From Sophora flavescens (Eukaryota > Streptophyta > Magnoliopsida > Fabales > Fabaceae), in assembly GCA_030762895.1 (NCBI GenBank), contig CM061068.1:156074811-156138810 (forward strand): a stretch of DNA of 64,000 nucleotides, given 5' to 3'. Positions 33,179 to 45,498 of the stretch are shown here, piece by piece. The notes below the pieces were generated by a model that saw only the letters and a program-made list of their open reading frames with translations, did no database searches and was not told where the DNA came from. The position numbers and the translations under genes are program-made. Position 1 is the first letter of the stretch; every line of letters begins with the position of its first letter.

Positions 33179-36100
33179 TGTAACACCCTCCCTTGGGTAT
33201 TACTTCCTAACACGTCCAGAATAAAATTAAAAGATAATTTGCTGGTGCTTTCGGAAAATAACTTATATAAGTACATAAGTGTTTGAAATTGGGTATAAAA
33301 TTTTTGTTTTTGTCACGACTCCACACCTAAGCCATAATCGACACACAAACTTAATATCATAGCTTGGCAAGCCTATTTCATTTAAAGAATATACTTAAAT
33401 ACAAGATAGTAGTTTTACAAAATTTCGATAGAGTCTCCTCTGTAATTCGGACATCCCAAATAAAATAATACCTGTTAAAATGATTACATTTTCACTCCAG
33501 AATTCTAGCTACACTAAATTCAACCAGGCATCAATACATAACAATAATAGTTATAGCCATAAGCTTTACAAAACCAAAAGAAATAGCTTAGATTTTCATT
33601 TAAAAGATAGGCTCTCCGAGCCACAAACATTCCATTATAAAATAAAGGCTCTCTGAGCCAAACTCGTACATACTACTAAAATAATCTAAGTCTTAACCCT
33701 AAGCTGGTCGTTCTAAAAGTTATTCCGCAAGTAATACCTCATCAAGCAACTAGATCTAAGTCTCTGAGTGACTTAGAAAGACTCCTCTGCACCATCTGTG
33801 TTAAAGTACCCAGGGTACAATATCGAACTAGAAGAATCCTGAAATGTGTGTGTAAGGGTGAGACGCCAATATATGGTTTTAACCCAATAACTAAATGATC
33901 GACACCACATAACACATATACATTTACCACACGAGCATTTATAAGCTAATATTCTATCAATGGGTTCAACACCCCATACATCATCCATAAAATTATGCAT
34001 GACACTTCTATTCATCATCTAATTTTCGTCCTAATCTCATGAGATATCCCAACAAATAATGAGTTGATCAGACTCCAAAGCCACACTGGCTAACTTGGCA
34101 CTCTGCCAATAGGTGCGCAACCTCTTCCCATCCAAATAAACAAAGGCATACATAGCCAGGCACACAAGGCCAAACACATTGATAATGTCCACAATCAGTG
34201 GCCACACCATTAGCAACCAGGATGGGGTCTCCATGTCCTCCCTAGGCACATGAGATAAATGCACATCGGAATTACCTTTCGCCGCTGGTAATTAATGCAT
34301 TAAACCACAAATCGCAGGCACGTCTGCCAAATGCATGCAAAACACTTTTGTTTTCTTCTTTTCTTTGTGCTCACTCTTTCTTTGCCGAAGCTCAAAATGG
34401 CTTACGACTCACATAGTTTTAAAACACTTTTTAAAACTTTCATCACAACACAGGACCTCACTGTCCATAAAACTTTCATCAAAACATAGGACCTCACTGT
34501 CCATAAAACCTTTATCAAAACATAGGACCTCACAGTCCAAGTGCTCAATCGCGACACCTCTCGACCGGTGCACCAATCGTAGGTTCGTGGCACTAGAAAC
34601 ATCTTCAATGTTTCAACACAGTATACCTCATGTATACAATATAGGCCCTCAAAGTCCAAATGACTGATTCCATCACAACACAGAACCTTAGTACCCCGAC
34701 GTCTCGGTTACTAAGTTCCACACCACTATTAACACGAAATCAGTTTTGCTTTCATAAATTCTTTTTCCAAAAATTGGAAATTCATCAGTAAAATCCTTAA
34801 ATAATAAAACTTGGTTTTCACAAATATGAGTCACTTGAGGTTTTAACTCCCTTAAAATATGTACTGCCGTTTCAAAATACTTGCCATCTACGATTTTCCA
34901 AATCTGTCATCACTCTTTTCCAAATCATTCATCAATTATCACTTTTAAAGCTTCTCAAGCCAATACTTAACTTTTTCCACTGAAAACACTTTCTAAAATC
35001 ATCATTAACTTCTTTTCAACAATTAATTTCATAAAATAACTTTGTATAATATTACAAACTTTCTTACATAAAAATTAGCAGTACTTAAACATTTTCACAA
35101 TTTCGCTCTCATTGTGACTCGAGTTACTTTTACACTAATAAATTATCATCATCAAAACTCCTTATTTTTCCAAAATAATACTTTTCACCACTATTATATT
35201 CCAACGTTTCCCATAAAACATTGAATATAATTTACACAGCTTATTAAAGCTTTTATCTGATTAGTCGGTTGTGCACTGACCACAGTCAGGCTTCTCAAAC
35301 AACACTCACAAGCAACATTCAACAACAAACCACTAGACAGATCATGTACCATAGCAATATCATATTCAAATAAATAATTTAAAACAGATCAAACACTGAT
35401 ACTCAGATATACAACACAACATAAACCACATAATCAGATAACCACAACCACATCAATTATACATAATACACAACAAGCAAATGGTCAACAAGTAAATGGT
35501 TATTGAGAAAAATCCATCAGGCAAGCTCCCCTTACCTTTGAAGACAAGTAAAGGATCCTAGTCCTAATGCCCACGTTAGCTCACATCTACTCCATCAAGC
35601 AAGCATAGCTCAACATCGCGCAACAACCAGAAATCAAGAAATCAATTTCACATGATCAAACACATATTCTAACTTTATCTAAACACTTAATCTAATTACC
35701 AAACAAGGTTAGTTTTAAAGAAAATCATGTTTGAAGCTCACGCTTCCCAATACCCTTTAAGGAAACTTTGTTTTGATTAAAAGATCTTGAAAAAGAACTT
35801 TGGAAATCATCCATTAAGAGTCCTAATTACACTAAATCATAATTAATTTCATAAAAACATACCCAAATTCAAATAAAATCAAATTGGGGGTTTAGGGCTC
35901 ATTATTAAAATTTAGGGGAAACTCAGAATAATGAAATTGGTTTAGGGAAACACAAACTCACAGTCCCAATCTCATAAAACAACCTTAAATTTCAAGATTA
36001 AAATCTGAAATTAAAGGGTTAGGGTTAGGGTTTCAAAAATCCATTTGAGGGTTTTGAATATGAGACACTTAGAGAGGGTTTTGACTCACCCAAGCTTGAA

Positions 36101-37040
36101 AACAACTTGAAGGTGGTGCTGTGGTGTTCCTCGCGGCGGTGGACGACGGCCATGGCGGAGGACGGCGGTGGATCGAGGTTCTACAACAACCATGGACAAA
36201 AGAGATGAGAGAAAACATAAAGGAAGGAGATTCAACACTTAAGGGTGGTAGAACCACCATGAACGGCGGTTAAGGGAGCTTACCACGGCGGTAGGTGGCG
36301 GTTCTGACGCGAGACAGCAGCAGCCGTGACGAGGAACGGGTCATCTGCTCTCGCCGTGCGGTGGCCGAACGGCGGCCTCAGGGGTGGTCGCGCGACGGAG
36401 AAGAAGGAAGGAAGGTGGGTGATGAAGATGATGTTGAGATGGGAGGAAGAAGAAGAAAAGAAAAGGAAGAAAGAAAGAAGAAAAAGTTGCAGAGAAGGAG
36501 AAGAAAAAAAGAGAGATGGCGTCGAGAATGAGAGACAGAAAAGTGAGGAATTTTCGTTTTTAAACTAGTTACTTAGTGATAGGTACAAAATGAGTGATAA
36601 ATATTAGTCCTAAAACAAACATGTTTTTACTTTTTAGAATCTAAAAATAAAGATTGATAAGGATATGATTTTGAAATTCAAATTAGAGTAAAGATTAATA
36701 ATTGAACTGATCCACTAAGAAAATACTCAGTCCAATATTTAATCTCCGAAAATTACCAAACCAAAATATTCTTAACTCTTAAGTTAAATAGAATAGGAAT
36801 ATGAAAATACTTTTCTCTTAATCATATTATTAAAAATATTTTTCTGTACTGGTTTAATAGTGACAATAACGTAATTATTGTCTAGTAAGCGTGCATTCAC
36901 TGAACTAAGTCAGTGCTAACGCACCCAATAAAATAATTTGAAGAGAGTAATTTAATTACTCAGACTAAACCACATAACATAATAAACTTAAACATCCAAA
37001 TAAAATAATTAATCCTAAGTGTAAAAACTAGGGTGTTACA
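33179..37040 (-). mobile_element. Solo LTR (3.9 kb) inserted in integrase C-terminus
   Basis: TGTAACACCCTC to AGGGTGTTACA with a perfect 5-bp TSD GAAAG at 33174-33178 and 37041-37045. Excising it restores K-F-R-K-L-T-P of the integrase. Both ends resemble LTR termini. Reading minus gives TGTAACACCCTAG followed by a purine/pyrimidine leader typical of U3/R, so I favour minus orientation. It contains a 36-bp tandem repeat (34434-34541) and a low-complexity K/R/E frame on plus at 36.3-36.6 kb that is not a gene. Confidence 0.9.
34434..34541. repeat. 36-bp tandem repeat, three copies
   Basis: TAGGACCTCACTGTCC-type units with GGACCTCA starting at 34453, 34489 and 34525, period 36. Located in the solo LTR. 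Confidence 0.88.
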
Positions 37041-37366
37041 GAAAGCTCACTCCCTGATTCATTGGACCATTTTAGATTCTTCAACGAGTTGATCCAGTAG
37101 CTTACCATATAGCCATACCGTCTAACCTTTCTAACCTACACGATGTCTTCCATGTGTCCCAGTTGAGAAAATACTACCCAGATCCTTCTCATATCCGAGA
37201 GAATCTAGAATATGAGGTTTTACCGTCTAAGATTGCAGATAAAAGGATTAAAGAACTACATGGTAAACAGATTTCCCTGGTTAAGGTCATCTGGGATAGT
37301 GTTACTGGAGATGCTACCTGGGAGCGTGAGGCAGACATGCAGCAGCATTATCCACATCTTTTCTGA
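37041..37366 (+). pseudogene. Integrase C-terminus and chromodomain, to pol stop
   Basis: After the duplicated GAAAG the frame continues LTP, stop, FIGPF..., YHIAIPSNLSNLHDVFHVSQ and then LRKYYPDPSH. It ends with a chromodomain-like module (YEVLPSKIADKRIKELHGKQ, VKVIWDSVTGDATWEREADM) and a TGA at 37364. The chromodomain classifies the element as a chromovirus, Tekay/Del type. Confidence 0.9.
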
Positions 37367-37394
37367 GGTACGTAAATTCCGAGGACAGAATTTA

Positions 37395-37409
37395 TTTTAA
37401 AGGGGGTAG
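37395..37409 (+). other. Polypurine tract of the chromovirus
   Basis: TTTTAAAGGGGGTAG lies about 30 bp after the pol stop, where second-strand priming is expected. The following sequence is not the 3' copy of the 23491 LTR. It is the right composite repeat. Confidence 0.75.
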
Positions 37410-37413
37410 TAAG

Positions 37414-38137
37414 TGTGTTGGTGTGTATGGCATGTGCCTTGTCCGAATTTTGCAAGTAAATGGGGTGGGAAATTTAATTCAAAATTCTGGGGAAATAGGT
37501 GTAAGAGAATGGAGCACCAGATCTCAAATTAACATAAATAAGTGAGGTAATTACTTAATTGGTCATGAAATAGTCTAGTTTCAACTATGTGGTACATACT
37601 TAGAGATTTTCGGTGCCGAAATAAATAAATTAGAGGTCATGATTAATATTAAAATATTTTCACCGGTTTCGCCTAAATCAACACAAAGAGGCTCAAACAA
37701 TTATTTTATGATTAATCTTCCACAGACATATACCAGGTCAATGGATTACAATTCACAGTGTAAATCTGTATCGGCTGTCAAAACACGGTCTGGTTCTTAT
37801 CTGAGTTTTTAATTCGAATTCGATTGAATATGAACAATAAACATTATTTATAATTTCCAAATTGTACTTCTCAAACAATTTATTCATAGAGGACATTAAT
37901 AGACAGATGAAACACTTTTTAGGTCAAGTTAGGGTTTTCTAGCCGGTGTAAAACTATATTGTCAGCAAGAACGCAGACTGGATTTCTTCTGAGTCTTAAA
38001 CCCGAATTTGAACCCTAACTTCCTACGATATATCAGATTCTAACCATGATTTTTTTACCTCAGAATCATTTTCTTGACCATAAGTAAAATATAAAATATA
38101 ATTATCAGTCAAGGTATAGGAAAAACGAGGTGTTACA
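37414..38137 (-). mobile_element. Short gypsy LTR, minus orientation (right copy)
   Basis: TGTGTTGGTG to GGTGTTACA, 724 bp. Outside 38137, read on minus, a GAATTTCGGGGACAAAATTC-type gypsy end precedes it, so this is a 3' LTR of a minus-strand element whose body is lost. Confidence 0.65.
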
Positions 38138-38882
38138 ATATTACCTCACAAAAAGGAATTTTGTCCCCGAAATTCGCTTATATAGAGAAAACTGACGTGA
38201 ATACTGTTCTTCTGTCTCGTGCTCCAGACGCGTAACATTCTTATCTCCAAAGCACTTTATTAGAAGATGCTTTGAGAGATCTTGCTGAAGAAAAAGAACA
38301 AGGGCTGCTTTAGAAGTTAGAGTAGATGCTCTATAATAATTTGTAGAACCTATTTTGTTCAGTAATAGTTTGTAGAACCTTTGTTAAACTGCTTTGTACT
38401 AGCTAGTGGTTTTTAGATAAAATCAGTTTTTGATATCTCTATTTATTCAACAATTTTATTGTTATTTACTTTTCTACTTATTTATTTCCTTTTAGCTGAT
38501 GCCAAAATGGGGAGAAAAGAAAAGAAATGTAAAATAATAACTAATGAACTTGTTAACTAAATAATCAATAAAGTGATCAGTCAAAAGTGAACTTATCTGG
38601 TGAACAGACTATATTTTCAAAGCTTTGATATTAAAATTAAAATCTTATATTTTGCTTTGATAAGTTTAAGTTCTGACTTAATCTTTTTGCCCTGATATGT
38701 TTGCTGTGCAAGTTTTGACAAATAACTAAAATGCTATGATACATGAGAATATTTATCTATTACCTGTCTTCATAAGCAAAATTTTACAAGTTGCTGATAC
38801 ATGTCTGTCTCATTTTTCTATTAATATTTTATAAAGTTTATTAAATCATTTCAATATTTGTCATCATAAAAAAGGGGGAGAT
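38138..38882 (+). mobile_element. Gypsy 3' end (minus) plus SIRE-like copia tail (plus), right copy
   Basis: Same layout as the left copy. GCTGATGCCAAAATGGGGAG is near 38496 and the polypurine tract AAAAAAGGGGGAGAT ends at 38882. Confidence 0.65.
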
Positions 38883-40664
38883 TGTTGAGTCTCTAAATGT
38901 CTGATGTACATTTTTCCCTAAGTTTTGATGAAAACTAAACATTTTTCAATGATTTAATTGCACTACATATTGGTTGCATGTTGACCTGTCTACTTGGAGT
39001 GTGTTTAGGAAAGCTGGAAAAAAATTATGGTGATAATCAATTATTGTGGTAATCGATTACAATCGGAATTTGTTTTTGCTTGGGTCTATTTGTTGAAAAG
39101 TGATTTTAAGATAATCTATTTCGTTTGAGTGATGTAAAAAAAATCACTTTTCTATAATAAATTACGAAAATGGTATGAAGTTATTTGTATAATTTAATAA
39201 TATTTTCTTAAAAGTTAGTTTTGTAGGGGTAAACAGGGAAGAGTGTTTTGAGAATGAAAAATAATCAAATCACAACAATATTATGCTAAAACAAACTAGA
39301 TGGCATAAAATGGTTTTTTTCCTCCAAAAAAACTTTTTTTTTTTATAAATTTAAGCAATATGAAAAACATGTTAGATTATTTTGAAAACAACTTTTTGGG
39401 GATAAAACAGCTAAAATGGAAAAAATCCAGCTTTCCCAAACATTAGTGCAGATTAATATTTTAATTGTTTTTTATCACTCGTCTGCCCTAAGACAATCTT
39501 GGTCAAAGATGGAGATCACTCGTCTGATGAAGAAGTCTCACCCATCTGAAGCTTACCTGGAGTTGTTGACTTTCGAAAGAAAGGACAACTCGTCTAATGA
39601 AGTGTTCTCACCCGTCTTCTGACTCTCATTGAAGAATAACTCAAGACTGAAAACTTTCGTGAGCTTTTTATTCAAGTTAGAATATGCTGAAGATCTCTCT
39701 CACAAGGATCAAGATTTCATAAGGTCAAATATTCAAAAGCAGCCTTGTAACTTAGAAAAGGAATGCTACCAAAATGCTTTATACCTAGTACATCTGGAAG
39801 TTACACGAAAAGGGAAATATGCACAACAAAGTACAGAAAGCAACCTTAAGAACTCTGTTTTGACTGCTGCATAAAGCACAAAGCACAGTACCCCTCTGTT
39901 AGAGTACAAGGAACGTTCCTAAACATTAATGACTGCCAAAAATGACTCTGTTGCATCTAATGGAGCTCAGCTTAAAAAGCCAAAATTGTGAAGGAATGTC
40001 TCTAACAAATTCAAATTGGTTGAAGTCTATAAATTGAGAAGACATTGAAGATGAAGACAGCAACACAAAATTAACTCGAGTCATTACTCTGCGCATTTAA
40101 GTCTTTATTCTTTCATTCTTTATTTTTCAATCATTTGAAGTTATTACGCATTCTTTCAACCCTTCACATTTATTTCATTCTTCCAAGTGTTAGTGAAAGA
40201 CTTGCAAATTTGTATTTATTACATTTTCTTTCAAACAAAATCTGAGTGAGTCTGAAGAGGCAATGTGTGCAAAGAATAATTGTCTTGTAGCCTGGAGAGG
40301 CTAGGTGTGCAAAGAATACTTGTCTGTCCTGTAACCCGATCAGTTATAGTGGAAGAAAACTTGGTGCTGTCAAGGACTGGACGTAGGCCTAGTCGTTAAG
40401 GGTTGAACCAAGATAAAATAGATGTGTCTATCTCTATCCTCATCACTTTAGTTTATTTGTTTATCTTAACTGTTAACTAACTAAAAAGGTTAAATCCGTG
40501 AATATCAAACAAGGTTTTTATCTTGCATGCTTGTGTGTTTTCTGTTGAAAACTTTCAGACAAATCACTTGTCTGACTGCTTTGTTTTTTCACTTGTCTGC
40601 TCCGAGCTTTTACTTGTGAATAGTTTTTAACTTTATCTAAAAGTTTGATAAAAACAATTCAACA
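38883..40664 (+). mobile_element. SIRE/Maximus-like copia 3' LTR (right copy)
   Basis: TGTTGAGTCTC to AATTCAACA. Here the PPT is uninterrupted, unlike the left copy. Its 81-residue frame at 39629 is not conserved in the left copy and is not a gene. Confidence 0.65.
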
Positions 40665-40776
40665 TTCCCTTCTAGTGTTTATATATGTCTATTTCACTAA
40701 TGCAAAAGTGCTTGTTTCGGAGTAAAACTCTACTATTGTAAAAAAATATATAAAAATAATAATACCCTTATGAGGA

Positions 40777-41026
40777 ATCATCGTTTTGGTCCTTGGAATT
40801 GTAGGACAGTGACAAGGTTATCCTTCACATTAAGAAATAAGCAAAAACATTCCCCAAATTAATTTTTTTTTTCTACGTTATGGTCCATAAATTGAACCAT
40901 GTCGCTAAATTGGACTAGCATTATGGACTTTTCAATTTGGGGGACATTTTTTCTATTTTTTGATGTGAGGGATCAACTTGTCAATTATCACCACCCTACA
41001 ATTTAAAGGACCAAAATGATGATTTA
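40777..41026. mobile_element. Foldback MITE (right copy)
   Basis: AATCATCGTTTTGGTCC to GGACCAAAATGATGATTT, the same element as in the left copy. The two termini have changed in a matched way (CACC/GGTG to CATC/GATG). Confidence 0.75.
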
Positions 41027-41243
41027 CTCTGCCTTTTTTTAGTACAATGGTAATACCCTTTATGAAATCAAATATGTTATTTGGACATCACAAATTTGAA
41101 AATAATTGACATTTGTTTGATGATATTTAGAATCATGGTTAATGACGCATTGGATTTGGTTAACGGATGCAACAAGATTGGGTAACACATAAATAATCCT
41201 CCAAGTTTTATTAATCAAAATTTTATACTTCATTGACCAAATT

Positions 41244-41700
41244 GTCCGTTAACGAATTACTTATCTATTATAGATGTATTCATTAATCAACTTAATACAT
41301 CATTAACTACATTTAAACAAATAATTAGGTGTCAATTGTTGTGGATTTTGTGATGTAAAAATATTAGATGATATTGTTATGAAATGAGCCATCGTAAAAA
41401 AAAAACTTGGGTTAAATTTAATTTAATTTAATGTGTCTTGGTAGCGATTATTCTAAGGATATTGATTAAGAAACTCATAAAATAAAAAATTTGTATTGAA
41501 AAATTAAATGTTACACTCTTCACAATGCTAAATATATTATTTCTCATATAAATTTTATTTTTTTATTCCTTAAACAATATCCTAGAGATATTTGTTAACA
41601 TTTTCCTACTTTAATTTAACAGGAGCCACCACCGTTGCCATCTGTCGTTGGTCAAACAGAAACATCAAGGCAACAACAAAATTAGAACCGAATAAGTACG
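41244..41700. other. Intergenic, upstream region of the RABD2 gene
   Basis: AT-rich, with no coding frame. The RABD2 transcript probably starts within or after 41.6 kb, but no convincing TATA box can be assigned. Confidence 0.4.
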
Positions 41701-41928
41701 TCACCGTATGGGTCATTAGGTCCACACAAATTTTAATTCAAAAGAAAGCACCAAAACAAAAAGCAGAACACAAAGTCCTTCTTTCTTTCTTCTCCTCAAG
41801 CTTTTCATTTTCCAACTTCGTTGGTGCCATTCGATTATTCCTTTCCATCCATTCTCCATTCCAATCCCACGTGGAGCACCGGATCCGACCCATAACTCAC
41901 CTTTTTCCGGTGACTTCACGCTCCCGAT

Positions 41929-43019
41929 ATGAATCCCGAGTAGTACGTTCTCCTCTCTTCTTATTATTTTCGAGCATGCATTTCGAATTACTACTTTTTT
42001 GCACCCGTTGTTTAATCGCGTTTGATTTTTGAGAAATTTCTATTGCTGTTCTGGATTTTTATATGTTGTTTCTCGAATAGGTAATTGTTTTTGCGGTTAA
42101 TTTGCGTCGAGTGTAATAACCCTAGATTAGATCAGCTTTATGAAATATGATATACGACCGTTTTTTTTAATTGAAATTACTACTTTTTCAAAACGCGGAT
42201 TGGAAGGAAATAGCCATTTTATTGTTCATTTTTTGTTTTTTAATTGATTGGGTTTGGAGGTGCAGAGATACCTCGATCTTTTCCTTTATTGGTTTCAATA
42301 AGTAAATTGAGCATGTATGTATGTTTTGCTTGCTCCCTGTTTCTCAAAAGGGTGCGATCCCCAATATCATAATGTTAAATGAATTGAAAATTGAAGTACG
42401 TACCCATATGCTAGGAGCTCACTTCCCCATAAAAGGTTTCGGGTTGGAATCTTAAGAATAGAAAAAAGAGACGCCGGACGAACTTTACCCCCCTGAACAT
42501 GTCTTTTCGGCTCGACTTGGATTAGTTGGATATACTTGGGTTCAAAGTAACTTTTGGATACTGGTTTTAGACCAAAAATTAAAAGCACCCATGTTCTCTA
42601 ATAACCAGGGAAAGTGATACAATAGATTCATGATTTGAATAGTTCGAACTGGAATTTCATCATGGAAATTATCAGACTATGATAAGTCTACCCTTTACAT
42701 TTTAATTTAATGAGACATGGGAGCCTCATGAATACAAAGGACACGAAGGAATCTCATCAGTCAGTCTTAAAGATCATGATTAGTAGGAACCAATAATTAC
42801 AAGCCATAAGTCCTCATCACAGTACCCTACCCCATAAGTCCTCATCAAATGAAGGATTCAAAGTAAACTTGAATGGACAAGCTCCCTTGACAATATATCA
42901 GTTATGCACTGGAGATTTTCCAATCAATCTATGCCATTCAATAAGAAAGATAGTGATTGCTTAAGTTATGATTATTTTTAATGTTTAAGACTCGTGACTT
43001 CTCAGTTTCACTCTTGTCT

Positions 43020-43063
<44 letters not shown>

Positions 43064-45498
43064 GTGTGTGTGTGTGTGAAATGGTCGTGATTGGTCTTTA
43101 AGCCAAGTTTCTAAGGCGGAGTCAGAGTCTATTTTAAGTGAGAAACTTAATGTGATGCGGTTATCCTTTGCAGTGATTATTTGTTCAAGCTCCTTCTTAT
43201 TGGAGACTCTGGTGTCGGCAAATCATGTCTTCTTCTGAGATTCGCTGTAAGCTATTTACTGTTTTTTATGCTAGACATGATATTTACGAGGTTTTATCCC
43301 ATATAGTTTTTTACTTCTGCATTCTTTCCTTTACCAGTTTACCATGCTTTTCCACTCTTTTCTATGTCATCTTACTTAAAAATAGGTACTTCCTTTATTC
43401 ATTGTTCTTTTGTTATTTGGGAGGGGGTTGGAGGTTAATGAACTGTCTTTTGGTAGTCAGAGCAAGTCGTGTCTAATCTATTTATGATTGTCGATCTGAA
43501 AACATAGATTAATGTTTGGATATTCATTGAATAGCTTCATGGTAACACTGATTTAGGCATTAATGTTGGGATGTCTTGCCTTGCTGTCACTGTCAGTCTT
43601 TCTGATTGCTAATATGATGTTTAGCTAATCATCTTGAATCAATCTTTATCCAATAAACACTCATGTCTAGTGTCATTAGATATGCCTTTCTAATGTATGT
43701 TGTATTGTTGTGTGATTATGTAATTATATTATCCAATAAACACTCATGTCTAGTGTCATTAGATATGCCTTTCTAATGTATGTTGTATTGTTGTGTGATT
43801 ATGTAATTATGTTAAGTTCTAACTTCAATGTTCGCTCCATGTTTGTTGATCATAGAGCGGGTATACTGATGCTCAATACTATAATATAAATTATTAACTT
43901 TTGGATAATTTCTGTTTTTGCAGGATGATTCGTACATAGAGAGCTACATAAGCACCATCGGAGTTGATTTTGTGAGTACAAATTTGCAAATTTTTAGCTT
44001 GAACTCATTTGAAAGATGTGTCTTAACTGATCATTCCATGTTATTTTTTGTGCAGAAAATACGCACTGTTGAGCAGGACGGGAAGACAATCAAACTACAG
44101 ATTGTATGTATCTGATTGACTTTGTTTTGCTTCATTTGCTAATATTAAATTTTCAATAAGCTTGAGATATATGTTTTAATCTTTTTTAGGACATATTTTC
44201 CTTTGCAGTGTTTGTTGTTATTCATTTCTATTTCAATATTTAAGACTTTCATCTTTGTAGCTGACTTGCTGTCATGTTCCTAGACCATGTGGGTCACTGA
44301 AACTCATGATTATATTGACAGATTGTTTCTTACCTTTGTTTACTATCTATTACTGCAGTGGGATACTGCCGGGCAAGAACGATTTAGGACTATAACCAGT
44401 AGCTACTATCGTGGGGCACATGGAATCATTGTGGGTGATGGTTTTCTTGGCATAAGATTATATCTATAGAAGATTATTCCCTGCCTTTGTGGGGAATCTC
44501 TTTGCTTGCTCTACTGACTGCTTCATCTGGCAGATTGTTTATGATGTCACAGACGAAGAGAGCTTCAATAATGTGAAGCAGTGGCTCAGTGAAATCGACC
44601 GCTATGCCAGTGATAATGTTAACAAACTTTTGGTTGGAAACAAGAGTGATCTGACAGCAAATAGAGTTGTCTCATATGATACAGCTAAAGTATAACCTAA
44701 TTTTCTGTTTGTTTCTTATTAATGAAATAGTTTCAAGTTTGCTTATGCTTGCTGCTATTAGGATGATAATGTTCATGTTCCTGCTCCAGCACCCCTCACC
44801 CCACCTTTTTATTTTATTTTTTTCTCCTATTGCAGGAATTTGCAGATGAAATTGGCATACCTTTTTTGGAAACGAGTGCAAAAGATGCTACTAATGTGGA
44901 ACAAGCATTCATGGCCATGGCTTCTGCCATCAAGGATAGGTACCTTTTCTGGTTTATTGAATGCAGATATTACAAAAATTCCCAAAAGTTTAGCGCTACT
45001 TGGCCTTGGAAGCAAGCCCTGGCAAAAATTAGAAACTAACTTCCAGAAATAATAATTAGACTTTAGCATAATTAATATTCTTTGATTAAAGTCTAAGTAT
45101 TTAGTGTTGTGAATTTCAATTGCTGGTAAAACTCAATTGCAAATGAAGCATAAATGTCAAATTTTGTTCTCTTTCCACTTTCCTTTTCTCGTGCTTTTCT
45201 TCATAAGATCTAAGAATACAATCACACAATGTTACTGGACTTTGTCTTAATGACTGCTGGTTTGTGAAATTGGATGTGTGAAAGGTGAGATAAAGTTCTT
45301 TTGAATAAATGAAGAACTAAATTTATCTCATTGACGAAATGCTAAGGTGTTTATAGAACTGCCAGGAATGTTATCTGATGGTAACTTTATCCTGAATGTA
45401 GAATGGCAAGCCAACCAGCTGCAAATAATGCAAGGCCTCAAACAGTGCAGATCAGAGGACAGCCAGTTGGGCAGAAAAGTGGGTGTTGCTCTTCTTAA
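41929..45498 (+). CDS. RABD2: RABD2 (Rab1-type) small GTPase, 8 coding exons, 203 aa
   Basis: A Rab GTPase of the ER-to-Golgi transport group. Coding exons: 41929-41942, 43175-43247, 43924-43971, 44056-44103, 44359-44430, 44534-44689, 44836-44939 and 45402-45498. They total 612 nt with every junction in frame, all introns GT-AG. The start ATG encodes MNPEY with Y split across intron 1, as in Arabidopsis RABD2 (ARA5). Motifs: P-loop GDSGVGKS at 15-22, switch I STIGVDF at 39-45, WDTAGQE at 62-68, NKSD at 121-124, ETSAK at 149-153, and a CCSS end with the two geranylgeranylated cysteines at 200-201. The length equals the family standard of 203. The tail TVQIRGQPV places it in RABD2 rather than RABD1. 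Minor oddities: S for N in the usual NKND box, and donor GTGGGT in intron 5. No defect is seen, so it is likely functional. It would act on Golgi and ER-exit membranes. Confidence 0.96.
43024..43078. repeat. (AC)n(AT)n(GT)n palindromic microsatellite in RABD2 intron 1
   Basis: A run of AC repeats, then AT repeats, then GT repeats, which is self-complementary end to end. About 100 bp before exon 2. Confidence 0.95.
43648..43813. repeat. 83-bp tandem duplication in RABD2 intron 2
   Basis: ATCCAATAAACACTCATGTC begins at 43648 and again at 43731. The two 83-bp copies are identical except at their last few bases, which indicates a recent duplication. Confidence 0.95.

Larger units (their letters stand above)
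37410..41243. repeat. Right copy of the 3.8-kb composite repeat (partner at 6992-10817)
   Basis: Starts directly after the chromovirus PPT and runs collinear with 6992-10817 (gypsy LTR, copia tail and LTR, MITE, 200-bp tail). It ends at GACCAAATT, after which the two loci diverge completely. The direct repeats are 30.4 kb apart. Confidence 0.9.

Noticed and set aside
36295..36568. Arg/Glu/Lys-rich frames on plus
   Set aside because: A GAA/GAG-rich leader of a solo LTR read in two frames. No domain and no conservation expected.
33179..37040. A DNA transposon with TGTAACACCC terminal inverted repeats
   Set aside because: TGTAAC...GTTACA ends with a 5-bp duplication are what plant gypsy LTRs have. 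The inverted identity extends only about 10 bp, and no transposase is present.
6992..41243. The two 3.8-kb copies as LTRs of one giant retroelement
   Set aside because: The right edge has no CA end, the outer flanks (AGTGTT / GTCCGT) do not form a TSD, and the interior holds unrelated, differently oriented elements. The copies are themselves composites of known LTRs.
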